This document shows, one piece after another, positions 49,722 through 58,932 of a stretch of DNA of 64,000 nt (the first letter of the stretch is position 1; each line of letters starts with the position of its first letter). A model generated the notes under the pieces. It ran no database searches. It was given only the letters and a program-made list of their open reading frames with translations, and was not told the DNA's origin. Origin of the DNA: CAZNKU01 sp045541135. Lineage in GTDB: Bacteria > Bacillota > Clostridia > Monoglobales > Firm-18. The position numbers and the translations under genes are program-made. Where the stretch lies: positions 12,447 through 76,446 of the forward strand of contig JAZQIO010000006.1 of NCBI GenBank assembly GCA_045541135.1. The letters run 5' to 3'.

Positions 49722-50377
49722 TTTACCTGTCCTCCCACTGCACTTTCACGCAGTTTTTCTGTTGCTGCAGCAATGTCATCATATTTAAAAATACCTGAGC
49801 CACTCACGATAACATCCGCACCTTCTTTTGTAAGAATATGTACATTTTCAGCAACAATACCGCCGTCTACTTCAAGCATTTTATCACCAATCATACTGCG
49901 TATAACGGAAATATTTTTAATTGCATCCTCAACCATACTCTGTCCGCCAAAGCCGGGGAATACAGTCATTTGAAGTACCATATCTGTATATTCCAGGTAC
50001 GGTCTTAATTTTTCCGGGTCTGTGTCCGGGTTAAGTGCGAGACCTGAAATTTTTCCCATTTCCTTAATCTTTTTAAGGCATCCCAAAATATCGTCGTCAA
50101 CTTCCACGTGAATGGTTACAATATCTGCACCGGCATTTATAAAAGGCTCTATATATTTGCTTGGCTTTTCAATCATAAGATGAACATCCAACGGAATATC
50201 CGTAACCTTTTTAAGTCCCTTTACAATGAATACACCAAAGCCTAAATTAGGCACAAAGTGACCGTCCATTACATCAATGTGAAAATAGTCTGTAACAGAC
50301 TCCAACTTTTTTACATCTCTTTCCATGTTACCTACATCAACTGATAAAAGTGATGGTGATATTTTTATTTTTCCCAT
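49718..50377 (-). CDS. rpe: Ribulose-phosphate 3-epimerase
   Basis: Interconverts ribulose 5-phosphate and xylulose 5-phosphate in the pentose phosphate pathway. 219-residue TIM barrel: ISPSLLSVDVGNMERDVKKLE, YFHIDVMDGHFVPNLGFG (metal His and catalytic Asp), LDVHLMIEKPSKYI, MTVFPGFGGQSMVEDAI, LEVDGGIVAENV and GADVIVSGSGIFKYDD. All signature residues present. It overlaps rsgA by 13 bases. Confidence 0.96.
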   Translation of the reverse strand: MGKIKISPSLLSVDVGNMERDVKKLESVTDYFHIDVMDGHFVPNLGFGVFIVKGLKKVTDIPLDVHLMIEKPSKYIEPFINAGADIVTIHVEVDDDILGCLKKIKEMGKISGLALNPDTDPEKLRPYLEYTDMVLQMTVFPGFGGQSMVEDAIKNISVIRSMIGDKMLEVDGGIVAENVHILTKEGADVIVSGSGIFKYDDIAAATEKLRESAVGGQVK

Positions 50378-51237
50378 GTCTTAATCTCCTTTAACGCTTC
50401 ATAAATCTGTTTATAACTTTCAAATCTGCTTGTTGAAATTTCACCTTTTTCTACTGCTTCTGAAACAGCACAATCACGTGACTTTGTGCCGAAGTGATTG
50501 CAGTCTGCAAAACGGCATTTACCATCTAAAGCTGAAATTTCATTAAAATATTTTTTTACATCGTTTGCCTCGATATCTGTGATCTCCAGTATGCTGAAAC
50601 CGGGTGTATCCATAACATAAGTTCCCGGCACGGGTTCGAAAAGTTCAACGTGACGAGTGGTGTGCTTGCCACGTTCAATTTTACTTACATCACCTACATC
50701 AAGTGAAAGTCCGAAACGGTTTAAAAGGCTTGATTTGCCAACACCGCTGTTACCTGCAAAGGCAGTAATTTTGCCCTTTATTTTTCCCTTAAGTTCGTCT
50801 ACTCCGTAATTTGTCTTTGCACAGACGGACACAACCTTGTAGCCTGCCTTTTCATACACAGACTTTATTTCATCAGGTGATTCAAGGTCTGTTTTATTAA
50901 CTGCAATCAAAACCTCTATGCCCTTACTTTCAGCACTTAAAATAAGCTTATCAATCATAAAAAAGTCGGGCTGTGGTTTTGTTGCCGCAATAACAATAAC
51001 AATACATTCAATGTTTGCAACGGGAGGTCTTATAAGGATGTTTTTACGTTCCTCAATTTCCTCAACAGCACCCTCCATTGTATTTTCATTTACAATAGTG
51101 ATTTTTACTCTGTCACCTACTGTAGGTTTAATACCTTGCTTACGAAATTTTCCTCTCGCACGGCACTCTGCAACACCCATTTCAGTAGATACATAGTAAA
51201 AACCGCCAATTCCTTTAACTATAACTCCATTTGTCAT
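50365..51237 (-). CDS. rsgA: Small-subunit ribosome biogenesis GTPase RsgA
   Basis: Circularly permuted GTPase that checks late 30S assembly. 290 residues: N-terminal OB fold (1-70), G4 motif AVNKTDLE before the P-loop GNSGVGKSSLLNRFG (about 166-180), G3 DTPGFSILEI, and a C-terminal zinc module CRFADCNHFGTKSRDCAV (Cys-x5-Cys-x-His-x6-Cys). RsgA is a substrate of PrkC in Bacillus, and here it is the next gene after prkC. Confidence 0.95.
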   Translation of the reverse strand: MTNGVIVKGIGGFYYVSTEMGVAECRARGKFRKQGIKPTVGDRVKITIVNENTMEGAVEEIEERKNILIRPPVANIECIVIVIAATKPQPDFFMIDKLILSAESKGIEVLIAVNKTDLESPDEIKSVYEKAGYKVVSVCAKTNYGVDELKGKIKGKITAFAGNSGVGKSSLLNRFGLSLDVGDVSKIERGKHTTRHVELFEPVPGTYVMDTPGFSILEITDIEANDVKKYFNEISALDGKCRFADCNHFGTKSRDCAVSEAVEKGEISTSRFESYKQIYEALKEIKTWEK

Positions 51238-51239
51238 AA

Positions 51240-53228
51240 TCAGTTCCAGGTTTCCTCCAATGTCATTGAAAGTTCGCCGTCAAAATACACATCAATGTAA
51301 CTCACATTCGAAGAAGACGGCTTTGCAACATTAAATGAGAATGAAAACTCATCCTTGCTGTGTTTTTTGTAATAAATCTGAGACCCATCCTGATTTACCT
51401 TAACCAAAACAGTATCCCTGTCCTGAGGAAGATTTATTGTAATATTTTTCATCTGTGCTGCTTCTTCTGCCTTTTTAAGTGTTAAATGAATAACAGCACC
51501 CTCTGCAACTACATTGCCTTCATATACTGCTTTTTTTCCACCTACGGAATCTTCATCTTCAACAAACATACCTGTTACAACATAATGGTCAGGTGCACCG
51601 GCTGGGTCAGTACCACCAAGGTCAAGACCGTTATTTTTCAGCCATTCCTTAGCATCCTTAAGCTTTAATTCTGTAATATTTTCCATTTTAACGCCCTTGA
51701 TACCCAAATACACGGTTATTTCATCATTTTTTTCCACCATAGTATCTGCCTTGGGCTCTGTTTTTAAAACCTTGCCGATACTTTCTGTTTCGGTAACCGG
51801 CTCTTTTACAACATTGACGGTAAAGTCATAATCCTTTTCATAATTTTTAAGCTCTTTTTCATATTCCTTTTCCGTCATACTTACAAGATCAGGCATCATA
51901 AAGCTGTCAAAAGGAACTGCAACTCTTATGGTTATGGTATGTTTAGCCTTTATAGTATCTCCGGGCTTAGGATCCTGAGATAAAACAACACCTTCTTTTT
52001 GGTCGCTCTTTTCTTCAACAACTTCAATTTTAAAGTTACCGCCGTTTTCCATATCGTATTTTTCAATAACAGCCTTGTAATCCATACCCATAAGATTAGG
52101 AGTTTCCAGAGTTTTGGTTGTACAACCGGAAAAACCGCCACCTAAAAGTCCCCACAATACAAGCCACATAGCAAGGACAATAACCGCAAAGGATGATATA
52201 ATCGCCAAAGCAACTGCTGTTTTTGTACCCTTTTCGGCAGGCTTTTTATTTTTATCGGTTGTTCTTCTTCCGTCGGTATGTACAGGTCTGCGTGCTGTAC
52301 TACCCGCTTCACTATCAGGCTTATGATTAGGCTTAGGCTCGGGCTTTACAGGTTCCATTTTAATTGTATCACCATAATTAACGGGAACGTCCGGAATAAT
52401 ATGCTCGGATGGCTTTTGCATCGCCTTATTTAAGTCTGCAAGCATTTCTTCGGCAGACTGATACCGTAAGCTTTGTTCCTTGCTCATAGCCTTTAAAATA
52501 ATTGCCTCTACAGAAAGTGGAACGGAAATATTAAATTCCTTAGGGCTTACAGGTTTTTCCTGCATATGCTTAATTGCAATTGCAATAGGGCTTTCTCCGT
52601 TAAAGGGAAGTATTCCTGTTATAAGCTCGTACATAACAATGCCCAAAGAGTACAGGTCACTTTTTGCATCGGTATATCCGCCTCTTGCCTGCTCCGGTGA
52701 AAAATAATGTACAGAGCCCATTGTACTTTCGCCCATATTTGTGGTTTCGTTTGTAGCCGCACGTGCTATACCAAAGTCCGTAACCTTAAGCACACCGTCA
52801 TTTGTAAGAATAATGTTCTGGGGCTTTATGTCACGGTGAATAATACCGTTTTTATGTGCACGGTCAAGTGCAGAACAAATCTGTATTGCATATTCAACAG
52901 TTTCCTGCCATGAAAGCATACCGTTTGCATCAATATATTCTTTTAAAGTCTGACCCTCAACATATTCCATAACGATGTAATGAATGTCACCGTCGTGACC
53001 AACATCATAAACATTAACAATATTAGGGCTTGAAATTGTTGCGGCAACCTGAGCTTCCTTGTTGAATCTTTCTAAAAATTCCTTATCATTTACAAATTCG
53101 CTTTTTAAAATTTTAACTGCAACATTTCTGTTAAGCAAACGGCAATGTGCAAGGTAAACATTTGCCATACCTCCGCTGCCTATTTCTTTTAATAATTCAT
53201 ATCTGTTTCCCAAAATCATACCAATCAT
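51240..53228 (-). CDS. prkC: PASTA-domain Ser/Thr protein kinase
   Basis: Membrane kinase that senses peptidoglycan fragments; PrkC/Stk1 in Firmicutes controls germination, growth and cell wall. 662 residues. Kinase domain at about 10-270: IGSGGMANVYLAHC, VAVKILK, IIHRDIKPQNIIL, DFGIARA, GSVHYFSPEQARGG. One membrane helix follows (TAVALAIISSFAVIVLAMWLVLWG), then three PASTA repeats (PNLMGMDYKAVIEKYD; MPDLVSMTEKEYEKELKNYE; ITELKLKDAKEWLKNNGLDLGG) and a C-terminal beta domain of about 80 residues. Start at ATG 53228 after GGGAGG. The upstream frame (KIEVRIIIFRLGGLI) is element-derived, as before rbfA. The MITE-like element lies between prpC and this gene. Confidence 0.95.
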   Translation of the reverse strand: MIGMILGNRYELLKEIGSGGMANVYLAHCRLLNRNVAVKILKSEFVNDKEFLERFNKEAQVAATISSPNIVNVYDVGHDGDIHYIVMEYVEGQTLKEYIDANGMLSWQETVEYAIQICSALDRAHKNGIIHRDIKPQNIILTNDGVLKVTDFGIARAATNETTNMGESTMGSVHYFSPEQARGGYTDAKSDLYSLGIVMYELITGILPFNGESPIAIAIKHMQEKPVSPKEFNISVPLSVEAIILKAMSKEQSLRYQSAEEMLADLNKAMQKPSEHIIPDVPVNYGDTIKMEPVKPEPKPNHKPDSEAGSTARRPVHTDGRRTTDKNKKPAEKGTKTAVALAIISSFAVIVLAMWLVLWGLLGGGFSGCTTKTLETPNLMGMDYKAVIEKYDMENGGNFKIEVVEEKSDQKEGVVLSQDPKPGDTIKAKHTITIRVAVPFDSFMMPDLVSMTEKEYEKELKNYEKDYDFTVNVVKEPVTETESIGKVLKTEPKADTMVEKNDEITVYLGIKGVKMENITELKLKDAKEWLKNNGLDLGGTDPAGAPDHYVVTGMFVEDEDSVGGKKAVYEGNVVAEGAVIHLTLKKAEEAAQMKNITINLPQDRDTVLVKVNQDGSQIYYKKHSKDEFSFSFNVAKPSSSNVSYIDVYFDGELSMTLEETWN

Positions 53229-53241
53229 AATCAAACCTCCC

Positions 53242-53514
53242 AGCCGAAAGATAATAATCCGAACCTCGATTTTCAAAGGTGAATTTTCGCTTTCGTTTTG
53301 TTAAAATACTCGGCAATCCGTCAGGATTACCTGCGTTTTTGCCTTACGCAACCAAAAATTTTCTCTTTAAAAATTCCTTGACCTTAAACAGATGGAATTT
53401 TGAGCAGATTATGGTGCGGAAGATGATGCAAGGCTGACACCTTGCAAAGATGACAAGCCTAAAGATGTCGAAATTACGCTGTTTAAGGCGGATTCAGGTT
53501 ACTATCTTTCGGCT
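53242..53514. mobile_element. MITE-like terminal-inverted-repeat element, copy 2 (between prpC and prkC)
   Basis: 273 bp with ends AGCCGAAAGATAATAATCCG and its imperfect inverse (AGCCGAAAGATAGTAACCTG). It is about 94 percent identical to copy 1 at 33331-33604 in the same orientation. The right edge is flanked by TA that forms the prpC TAG stop; the left flank reads CA rather than TA. The prkC ribosome binding site GGGAGG begins right at its left edge. Same internal hairpins, no transposase. Confidence 0.8.
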
Positions 53515-54199
53515 ACGCCTTTATGATAACTGCGGTAATGTTATCCTTACCACCGCATTGGTTTGCCGCATCTATAAGCTTTTCAACAATTTCACTTACC
53601 TTGGTATTTGCAAGTATATCCGCAATTTCATTTTCTTCAACGTAAGAGCTTAATCCGTCACTGCATATAAGTATGTAATCATTTTCCATAAGCTCATGTG
53701 TAACACAGTCCACAAGAATATTTTTTTCCGTACCAACCGCACGTGTAATAAGGTTACGTTGAGGGTGATACTTCGCCTGTTCCTCTGTAATTGTACCGCT
53801 GTCTATAAGTTGTTGCACAATAGAATGATCTTTAGTAATCTGTTTTAGGATACCACCGCTGTAAAGGTAAGCTCTGCTGTCGCCAACATATGCTATGTTT
53901 GCTGTAGATCCAAGTATTTCACAAAGTACAACAGTTGTACCCATACCCGAAAGACCGGGGGTTTCAACAGCCATTTTGTATACCAGGGCGTTGGCATTTA
54001 TAATTGATTCTTTAAGCCCCACTCCCTGAAGCATAGACTTTTTGATTTCCTCTACTGTCACAGAGCTTGCGGTTTCACCGCCATTATGACCACCCATACC
54101 ATCTGCAACAACCGCCCATTTTGCGGATTTGTCAATATAAAAGTTGTCCTGATTTGTCGCTCGTACCAGACCAATGTCTGTAGCACCATACATTTTCAT
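53513..54199 (-). CDS. prpC: PP2C-family Ser/Thr protein phosphatase
   Basis: Removes phosphate from PrkC and its substrates. 228 residues, slightly shorter than Bacillus PrpC (about 254). PPM motifs are in order: GLVRATNQDNFYID (first metal Asp), WAVVADGMGGHNGGETAS, MGTTVVLCEI, AYVGDSRAYLY, ITKDHSIVQQLIDSGTI, LLICSDGLSSYV-type block (YILICSDGLSSYVEENEI) and the final metal Asp in GGKDNITAVIIKA. The chain stops directly after the last conserved strand, at a TAG whose last base belongs to the MITE-like element, so a short tail may have been lost. Confidence 0.94.
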   Translation of the reverse strand: MKMYGATDIGLVRATNQDNFYIDKSAKWAVVADGMGGHNGGETASSVTVEEIKKSMLQGVGLKESIINANALVYKMAVETPGLSGMGTTVVLCEILGSTANIAYVGDSRAYLYSGGILKQITKDHSIVQQLIDSGTITEEQAKYHPQRNLITRAVGTEKNILVDCVTHELMENDYILICSDGLSSYVEENEIADILANTKVSEIVEKLIDAANQCGGKDNITAVIIKA

Positions 54200-54206
54200 A
54201 TAGCAT

Positions 54207-55235
54207 TTACCTCTCTGTACTGTGTTTTCGCCTTAACTGACCGCAGGATGCGGAAATGTCGCTTCCAAGTTCACGTCTTACCGTAACGGTTAACCCTCCG
54301 TTTTCAAGATATTGCTTAAAAGCCTTAACCCTTTCGGGAGTACTTTTTTTAAGTCCACTTTCTTTAACAAAATTTGCAGGAATAAGATTTATGTGACTAA
54401 GCATACCCTTAGTTATTTTCATAAGTAGATCTGCATGTTTTTTTGTATCGTTAAGCTGATTTATTAAAATATATTCAAAAGATATTCGTCTTCCCGTAAC
54501 GCTTTGATAATCCCTGCAGGCTTTAATAAGATCTTCAACCTTATACTTTTTGTTTACGGGCATAATTTTATCTCTTGTTTCGTTATCGGGTGCATGAAGT
54601 GATACAGAAAGTGTTATGGGTATATTCTCCTCTGCAAGTGTGTTTATTTTATCCACAAGCCCGCAGGTTGAAAGAGAAATGTGTCTGTAGCCTATACACA
54701 TACCGTTTTCATCATTTACATTTTTCAAAAAGTTAAGAACGTTGTCGTAATTATCAAGCGGCTCACCAATGCCCATTAAAACAATGTTTGAAATTCGTGT
54801 ACCAAGGTTGCGTTGTACCGTAGCAACCTGTCCCAAAATTTCTCCTGCCGTAAGGTTTCTGCTTTTGCCTCCTATGGTAGAAGCACAAAATTTACAACCC
54901 ATATTACATCCAACCTGTGTAGAAATGCAAACGGTTATACCATGCTTGTAAAACATAGCAACGGTTTCTATAATATTACCGTCATCAAGCTCCATAAGAA
55001 ACTTTTTGGTTTCATCAAGCTTGGAATCAAACCTCTGCCATACTTCAACATTGCAAATATTAAAATTTTCTTTAATTTTTTCCTTGGTTTTAGCGGATAT
55101 ATCCGTCATTTCTTCAAGCCTTGTAACACCTCGTGAAAACCATTTAAAAATCTGTTTTGCACGGAATTTGGGCTCACCTATTCCAACAAGTGCATCCTGT
55201 AGCTCATCCAAGGTAAGATCGTTAAGATTTATCAT
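54207..55235 (-). CDS. rlmN: 23S rRNA (adenine(2503)-C2) methyltransferase
   Basis: Radical SAM enzyme that methylates A2503 of 23S rRNA and A37 of some tRNAs. 342 residues. The 4Fe-4S motif is C-x3-C-x2-C in VGCNMGCKFCAS (about 109-120); GEPLDNYDNVLNFLK and LSTCGLVDKI are SAM-contact motifs; GRRISFEYILI and a C-terminal Cys in SDISASCGQLRRK (mechanistic Cys) are present. It overlaps the upstream metallo-hydrolase by 14 bases. Confidence 0.96.
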   Translation of the reverse strand: MINLNDLTLDELQDALVGIGEPKFRAKQIFKWFSRGVTRLEEMTDISAKTKEKIKENFNICNVEVWQRFDSKLDETKKFLMELDDGNIIETVAMFYKHGITVCISTQVGCNMGCKFCASTIGGKSRNLTAGEILGQVATVQRNLGTRISNIVLMGIGEPLDNYDNVLNFLKNVNDENGMCIGYRHISLSTCGLVDKINTLAEENIPITLSVSLHAPDNETRDKIMPVNKKYKVEDLIKACRDYQSVTGRRISFEYILINQLNDTKKHADLLMKITKGMLSHINLIPANFVKESGLKKSTPERVKAFKQYLENGGLTVTVRRELGSDISASCGQLRRKHSTER

Positions 55236-56109
55236 TTTTACCCTCTCTGTTTTCAGTTGTTATTTTTATATCCACACCATTACATTCCACGGTAATATCT
55301 CCGTGAATATCCGTACGGTAAATTTTTGTTTTCCTTAACCGTTCAAGTATTTCTTCGTGAGGATGACCGTAACTGTTATCTTCACCCACTTCTATTATTG
55401 CATATTCCGGATTTACTTTTTCAATAAATTTCTCTGTAGAACTTGTGGAGCTTCCGTGGTGTCCCACCTTCAGAACATCAGCACTTAAATCCATACCGTT
55501 TTTAAGCATTTCCTTTTCGGATACCGCCTCGGCATCTCCGGTGAACAAAAACGAGCGCTCCCCGTATGTAAGTCTTAAAACCGCGGAGTAGTCATTTGTT
55601 TCTTCGTAGCTTACACTGTTTGGTGCAACAAACATCATATTTATATTTTCTTCATCAATTACTTTAACTCCTGCTTTTGCTTTAACAACCTTTACATTTT
55701 TATCTTCAATACTGTCAAGCATATCATTAAAGATATCCGTATTTGAAGAAGCATCCGGCATATAAATACAGCCAATTTCAAAATTATCTATTACGGCATC
55801 CATACCGCCAATATGGTCTTCATGAGGATGGGTTGCGACGGCAATATCAAATTTTTCAAAGCCATATTCCTTAAGTTTTTTAACCAATTCCTTTTCCGTA
55901 TCGTTTTTGCCTGCGTCTATAATTACATTTCTACCATCAGGAAAGCGTATTATCTCACAGTCTGCCTGCCCTACGTCTACAAACACTACATTAAGCTCAT
56001 CAATAGGTTCAAGGCTTTTGTTAAAATACGACAAGCGACTGATACAAAAAATTACTGCCGCAATCACAAATACAATTATGCCTAAATTTCTTTTAGTGAA
56101 CAGTTTCAT
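55222..56109 (-). CDS. ComEC/Rec2-like metallo-beta-lactamase-fold hydrolase with N-terminal anchor
   Basis: 295 residues. One N-terminal membrane segment (GIIVFVIAAVIFCISRLSYF) and then a metallo-beta-lactamase fold: FVDVGQADCEIIRFPDG, metal motif ATHPHEDHIGGMDAVID (H-x-H-x-D-H), FTGDAEAVSEKEML, and VGHHGSSTSSTEKFIEKVNPEYAIIEVGEDNSYGHPHEEILERL. This is the stand-alone form of the C-terminal ComEC nuclease-like domain, predicted outside the membrane; no ComEC channel part is present. The insertion between rsmB and rlmN is unusual compared with Bacillus. Substrate unknown. Confidence 0.87.
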   Translation of the reverse strand: MKLFTKRNLGIIVFVIAAVIFCISRLSYFNKSLEPIDELNVVFVDVGQADCEIIRFPDGRNVIIDAGKNDTEKELVKKLKEYGFEKFDIAVATHPHEDHIGGMDAVIDNFEIGCIYMPDASSNTDIFNDMLDSIEDKNVKVVKAKAGVKVIDEENINMMFVAPNSVSYEETNDYSAVLRLTYGERSFLFTGDAEAVSEKEMLKNGMDLSADVLKVGHHGSSTSSTEKFIEKVNPEYAIIEVGEDNSYGHPHEEILERLRKTKIYRTDIHGDITVECNGVDIKITTENREGKNDKS

Positions 56110-56275
56110 CTTTCTCTACAACCTTTATATTGTCAAGCTGACCTCTAAAATTCTTTTTTACAGCTTCTATATAAATTCTTCTTACCTCTGCCTGTCTTGC
56201 CTTTTCCTCTTCCGTAAGACCAACCTCACGTTGCTTTTTAGCAAGTGCATTTATTTCCTTTATAACCTTTTCCAT
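56093..56275 (-). CDS. DUF896 (YnzC-like) small protein
   Basis: 60 residues: IKEINALAKKQREVGLTEEEKARQAEVRRIYIEAVKKNFRGQLDNIKVV, an exact fit to the DUF896/UPF0291 family, helical-hairpin cytoplasmic proteins of Firmicutes (YnzC in Bacillus) with no settled function. The ribosome binding site AAAGGAG lies within the end of rsmB. The stop overlaps the start of the metallo-hydrolase by 17 bases, so all three are one operon. Confidence 0.88.
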   Translation of the reverse strand: MEKVIKEINALAKKQREVGLTEEEKARQAEVRRIYIEAVKKNFRGQLDNIKVVEKDETVH

Positions 56276-56277
56276 AA

Positions 56278-57540
56278 TTACTCCTTTATCATTTTACAGA
56301 TAAAAAATCCGTCATATTCATCATCAGTCAAAAATGTCTGCATTGAATCTATTCTGAAATTATATTTTTCAGCAAATTCTTCTGCAACAAATTCATTTTC
56401 ATTTTTATTTACGGTACAGGTTGAATATACCAAAGTACCACCTTTTTTTAAGTATTTTTCAGCATTTTCAAGTATATTTTTCTGAATACCTGCAATCACA
56501 TCAAAATCTGTAGTTTCCTTGTTCCATTTTATGTCAGGCTTTTTGCGTATTATACCAAGTCCACTGCAAGGTACGTCAGCCAGAATTTTATCAGCTTTAC
56601 CTACAAAATTCTCCATAAGCACAGTACCGTCTTGTACCTTTGCAGTAACATTTTTAATACCAAGCCTTTTGTAGTTTCCCTCTATAAGCTTAATTTTATG
56701 CTCAAACAAATCGAAGGCGTATATCCTTGCCCCGTCACCGCACATTTCAGCCATAGCTGTGGTTTTACCTCCCGGTGCGGAGCACAAATCCATTATAAAT
56801 TCGCCATCTTTTGCACATACAGCCTTTGCCGCCATATACGAGCTTAAGCCCTGAGGTGTTATAAGTCCGCTTGTATATTCCGGTAATTTCGAGATATCCC
56901 CAAAACCCGAAATTTTAAGTATATTTTCACACTTTGTTTTTTCAACAGCTATACCTTTTTCATTCAATGAGTTTACAACATTTTCTGCATTTGTTTTTAA
57001 AATATTTACCCTTATGGTAGTAGCAGACACTTTGTTGTTATTTTCAATAATTACCTTTGCATCATCACCATATTGTTCAAAAAGCATATCCACAAGCCAT
57101 TTTGGATGAGAATAGAAAACCTCATAATATTCCCTACCATTCGGATACTCTACATCGCCGCTTCTGCCAACGTTTCTCAAAACTCCGTTTACAAAACCGC
57201 TTGATGCCTGATGTCCGTACCGTTTAGCAAGCTTTACACTTTCATTAACTGCGGCACTAAGTGGTATTTTATCAAGAAATATAATCTGATAAACACCCAT
57301 ACGCAGTATATTTATAATCCAGTCGGATATTTTTTTTAGCTTTTGTTTACTGTACTTTGAAATTATAAAGTCAAGTCTTGTACGGTTTTTCAAAACACCG
57401 TACACAAGCTCCGTTGCAAATCCCCTGTCAACAGCCGTAAGTTCAGATGCCGCCAACTGTTTTTTTAGTTCAATGCCCGGATATGCACCGTTTTTTTCAA
57501 CCTCATAAAGCACCTTCAAAGCAAGCTGTCTTGCTGTCAT
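56278..57540 (-). CDS. rsmB: 16S rRNA (cytosine(967)-C5) methyltransferase
   Basis: SAM-dependent rRNA methyltransferase, 420 residues. An N-terminal NusB-like RNA-binding domain (1 to about 130) is followed by the Rossmann domain with SAM motif FIMDLCSAPGGKTTAMAEM, DVPCSGLGIIRKKPDIKW (first Cys of the pair) and LVYSTCTVNKNEN (catalytic Cys). It overlaps fmt by ATGA, the classical def-fmt-rsmB arrangement. Confidence 0.95.
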   Translation of the reverse strand: MTARQLALKVLYEVEKNGAYPGIELKKQLAASELTAVDRGFATELVYGVLKNRTRLDFIISKYSKQKLKKISDWIINILRMGVYQIIFLDKIPLSAAVNESVKLAKRYGHQASSGFVNGVLRNVGRSGDVEYPNGREYYEVFYSHPKWLVDMLFEQYGDDAKVIIENNNKVSATTIRVNILKTNAENVVNSLNEKGIAVEKTKCENILKISGFGDISKLPEYTSGLITPQGLSSYMAAKAVCAKDGEFIMDLCSAPGGKTTAMAEMCGDGARIYAFDLFEHKIKLIEGNYKRLGIKNVTAKVQDGTVLMENFVGKADKILADVPCSGLGIIRKKPDIKWNKETTDFDVIAGIQKNILENAEKYLKKGGTLVYSTCTVNKNENEFVAEEFAEKYNFRIDSMQTFLTDDEYDGFFICKMIKE

Positions 57541-58448
57541 ATAAGCAAATCTCCTACTTTTATTTTATTACCAAGCAAATAGTCCTTTGCACTCATACGT
57601 CTTTTACCTTCGGGCTGTACTTCCGTAAGAATTACAGAGCCGTCACCGCAACCAACGACTATTCCACCTGTAAAGTCCAAAACCTTGCCACACTCACCTT
57701 TGGCACTTCCAACCTCTGCTGTAAACACTTTTAAAAGCTTACCGTCTGCAGTTGTTCGTGCGGCAGGAAAGGGATTCATACCCCTTACTAAATTCACAAT
57801 TTCCTGTGCATTTTTTGTCCAGTCTATAACCGTCATTGACTTATCTATCATAGAAGCATAGCAAGAAAGTGAATCATCTTGTTTTTCAGGAACAATTTCA
57901 TCAATTTTTTCAAGTGTTTCAAGCAAAATATCAGGACACATAACAGCCATTTTGTCGTGAAGCTCGCCGCCTGTCATAGTGTCTGTTATTTCTATTTCCT
58001 CTTTAAGGAGCATATCTCCCGTGTCAAGACCCTCATTCATAAGCATAGTTGTTATACCCGTAACCTTTTCACCATCTACAATACACCATTGTATAGGTGC
58101 CGCACCACGGTATTTTGGCAAAAGCGACGCATGGACATTTATGCAACCGTGCTTTGGGTATTCAAGTACATATTTGGGTAAAATTCTGCCGTATGCAATT
58201 ACCACTATTACATCGGGATTATACTTTTCAAGTTCAGGTAAAAACGCACCATCTTTAAATTTAGTTGGTTGCAATACATCTATATTATGTGTCAAGGCAA
58301 CTTCCTTTACAGGTGACATTGCCATTTTCTGACCTCTGTTTTTTGGTTTATCGGGCTGTGTAACCACACAAACCACATTATGCTTTTCAATTAAAGCTTC
58401 AAGACATGGTACTGCAATATCAGGCGTACCCATAAACATAACATTCAT
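57537..58448 (-). CDS. fmt: Methionyl-tRNA formyltransferase
   Basis: Formylates initiator Met-tRNA. 303 residues: MFMGTPDIAVPCLEALIEKH, VVTQPDKPKNRGQKM, the catalytic block INVHASLLPKYRGAAPIQWCIVDGEKVTGITTMLMNEGLDTGDML (Asn, His, then the Asp), and a C-terminal OB fold (VGCGDGSVILTEVQPEGKRRMSAKDYLLG). Start at ATG 58448 with AGGAGAA. Ten bases after def. Confidence 0.96.
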   Translation of the reverse strand: MNVMFMGTPDIAVPCLEALIEKHNVVCVVTQPDKPKNRGQKMAMSPVKEVALTHNIDVLQPTKFKDGAFLPELEKYNPDVIVVIAYGRILPKYVLEYPKHGCINVHASLLPKYRGAAPIQWCIVDGEKVTGITTMLMNEGLDTGDMLLKEEIEITDTMTGGELHDKMAVMCPDILLETLEKIDEIVPEKQDDSLSCYASMIDKSMTVIDWTKNAQEIVNLVRGMNPFPAARTTADGKLLKVFTAEVGSAKGECGKVLDFTGGIVVGCGDGSVILTEVQPEGKRRMSAKDYLLGNKIKVGDLLI

Positions 58449-58458
58449 AATTATTCTC

Positions 58459-58920
58459 CTATTTATTTTCCGGTTCTACAAATTCAGTTACATGGCTTGA
58501 AAACAAAATACCGTCAAGGTGTTCAATCTCGTGGCAGAATGCTCGTGCAAGCAAGCCCTCACCCTCGTATTCATAAATATCACCTGTTCTGTCGGCGGCA
58601 CGCACCTTTACTTTGTCAGGGCGTTCAACATACCCCCACTTGCCGGGCAGACTAAGGCAGCCTTCAAGGTCATTTTGTGTACCCTCGGTGGATACAATTT
58701 CAGGATTTATAAGCTCTATAAGTCCATCACCAATATCAATTACCGCAATTCTTTTAAGCACACCAACCTGAGGTGCCGCAAGACCAACACCACCGGAATC
58801 GTAAAGTGTGTCTATCATATCGTCAAGTAAGGTTATAATTCTGTCGTCTATTTTTTCAACAACTCTGCACTTTTTGGAAAGTACAGGGTCACCAACCTTT
58901 ACAATAGTTCTTATTGCCAT
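58459..58920 (-). CDS. def: Peptide deformylase
   Basis: Metalloenzyme that removes the formyl group from new proteins. 153 residues with all three motifs: GGVGLAAPQVG (about 44-54), EGCLSLPG (metal Cys), and FCHEIEHLDGILF (H-E-x-x-H). The length is the usual one for Gram-positive type 1/2 short forms. AGGAGG lies before the ATG. Between priA and fmt, as expected. Confidence 0.96.
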   Translation of the reverse strand: MAIRTIVKVGDPVLSKKCRVVEKIDDRIITLLDDMIDTLYDSGGVGLAAPQVGVLKRIAVIDIGDGLIELINPEIVSTEGTQNDLEGCLSLPGKWGYVERPDKVKVRAADRTGDIYEYEGEGLLARAFCHEIEHLDGILFSSHVTEFVEPENK

Positions 58921-58932
58921 TTAATGTTCCTC

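Noticed and set aside
55907..56485. 192-codon open frame on + opposite the metallo-hydrolase, DUF896 and rsmB genes
   Set aside because: It crosses three recognised genes on the other strand; low-complexity Ser/Phe composition and no motifs.
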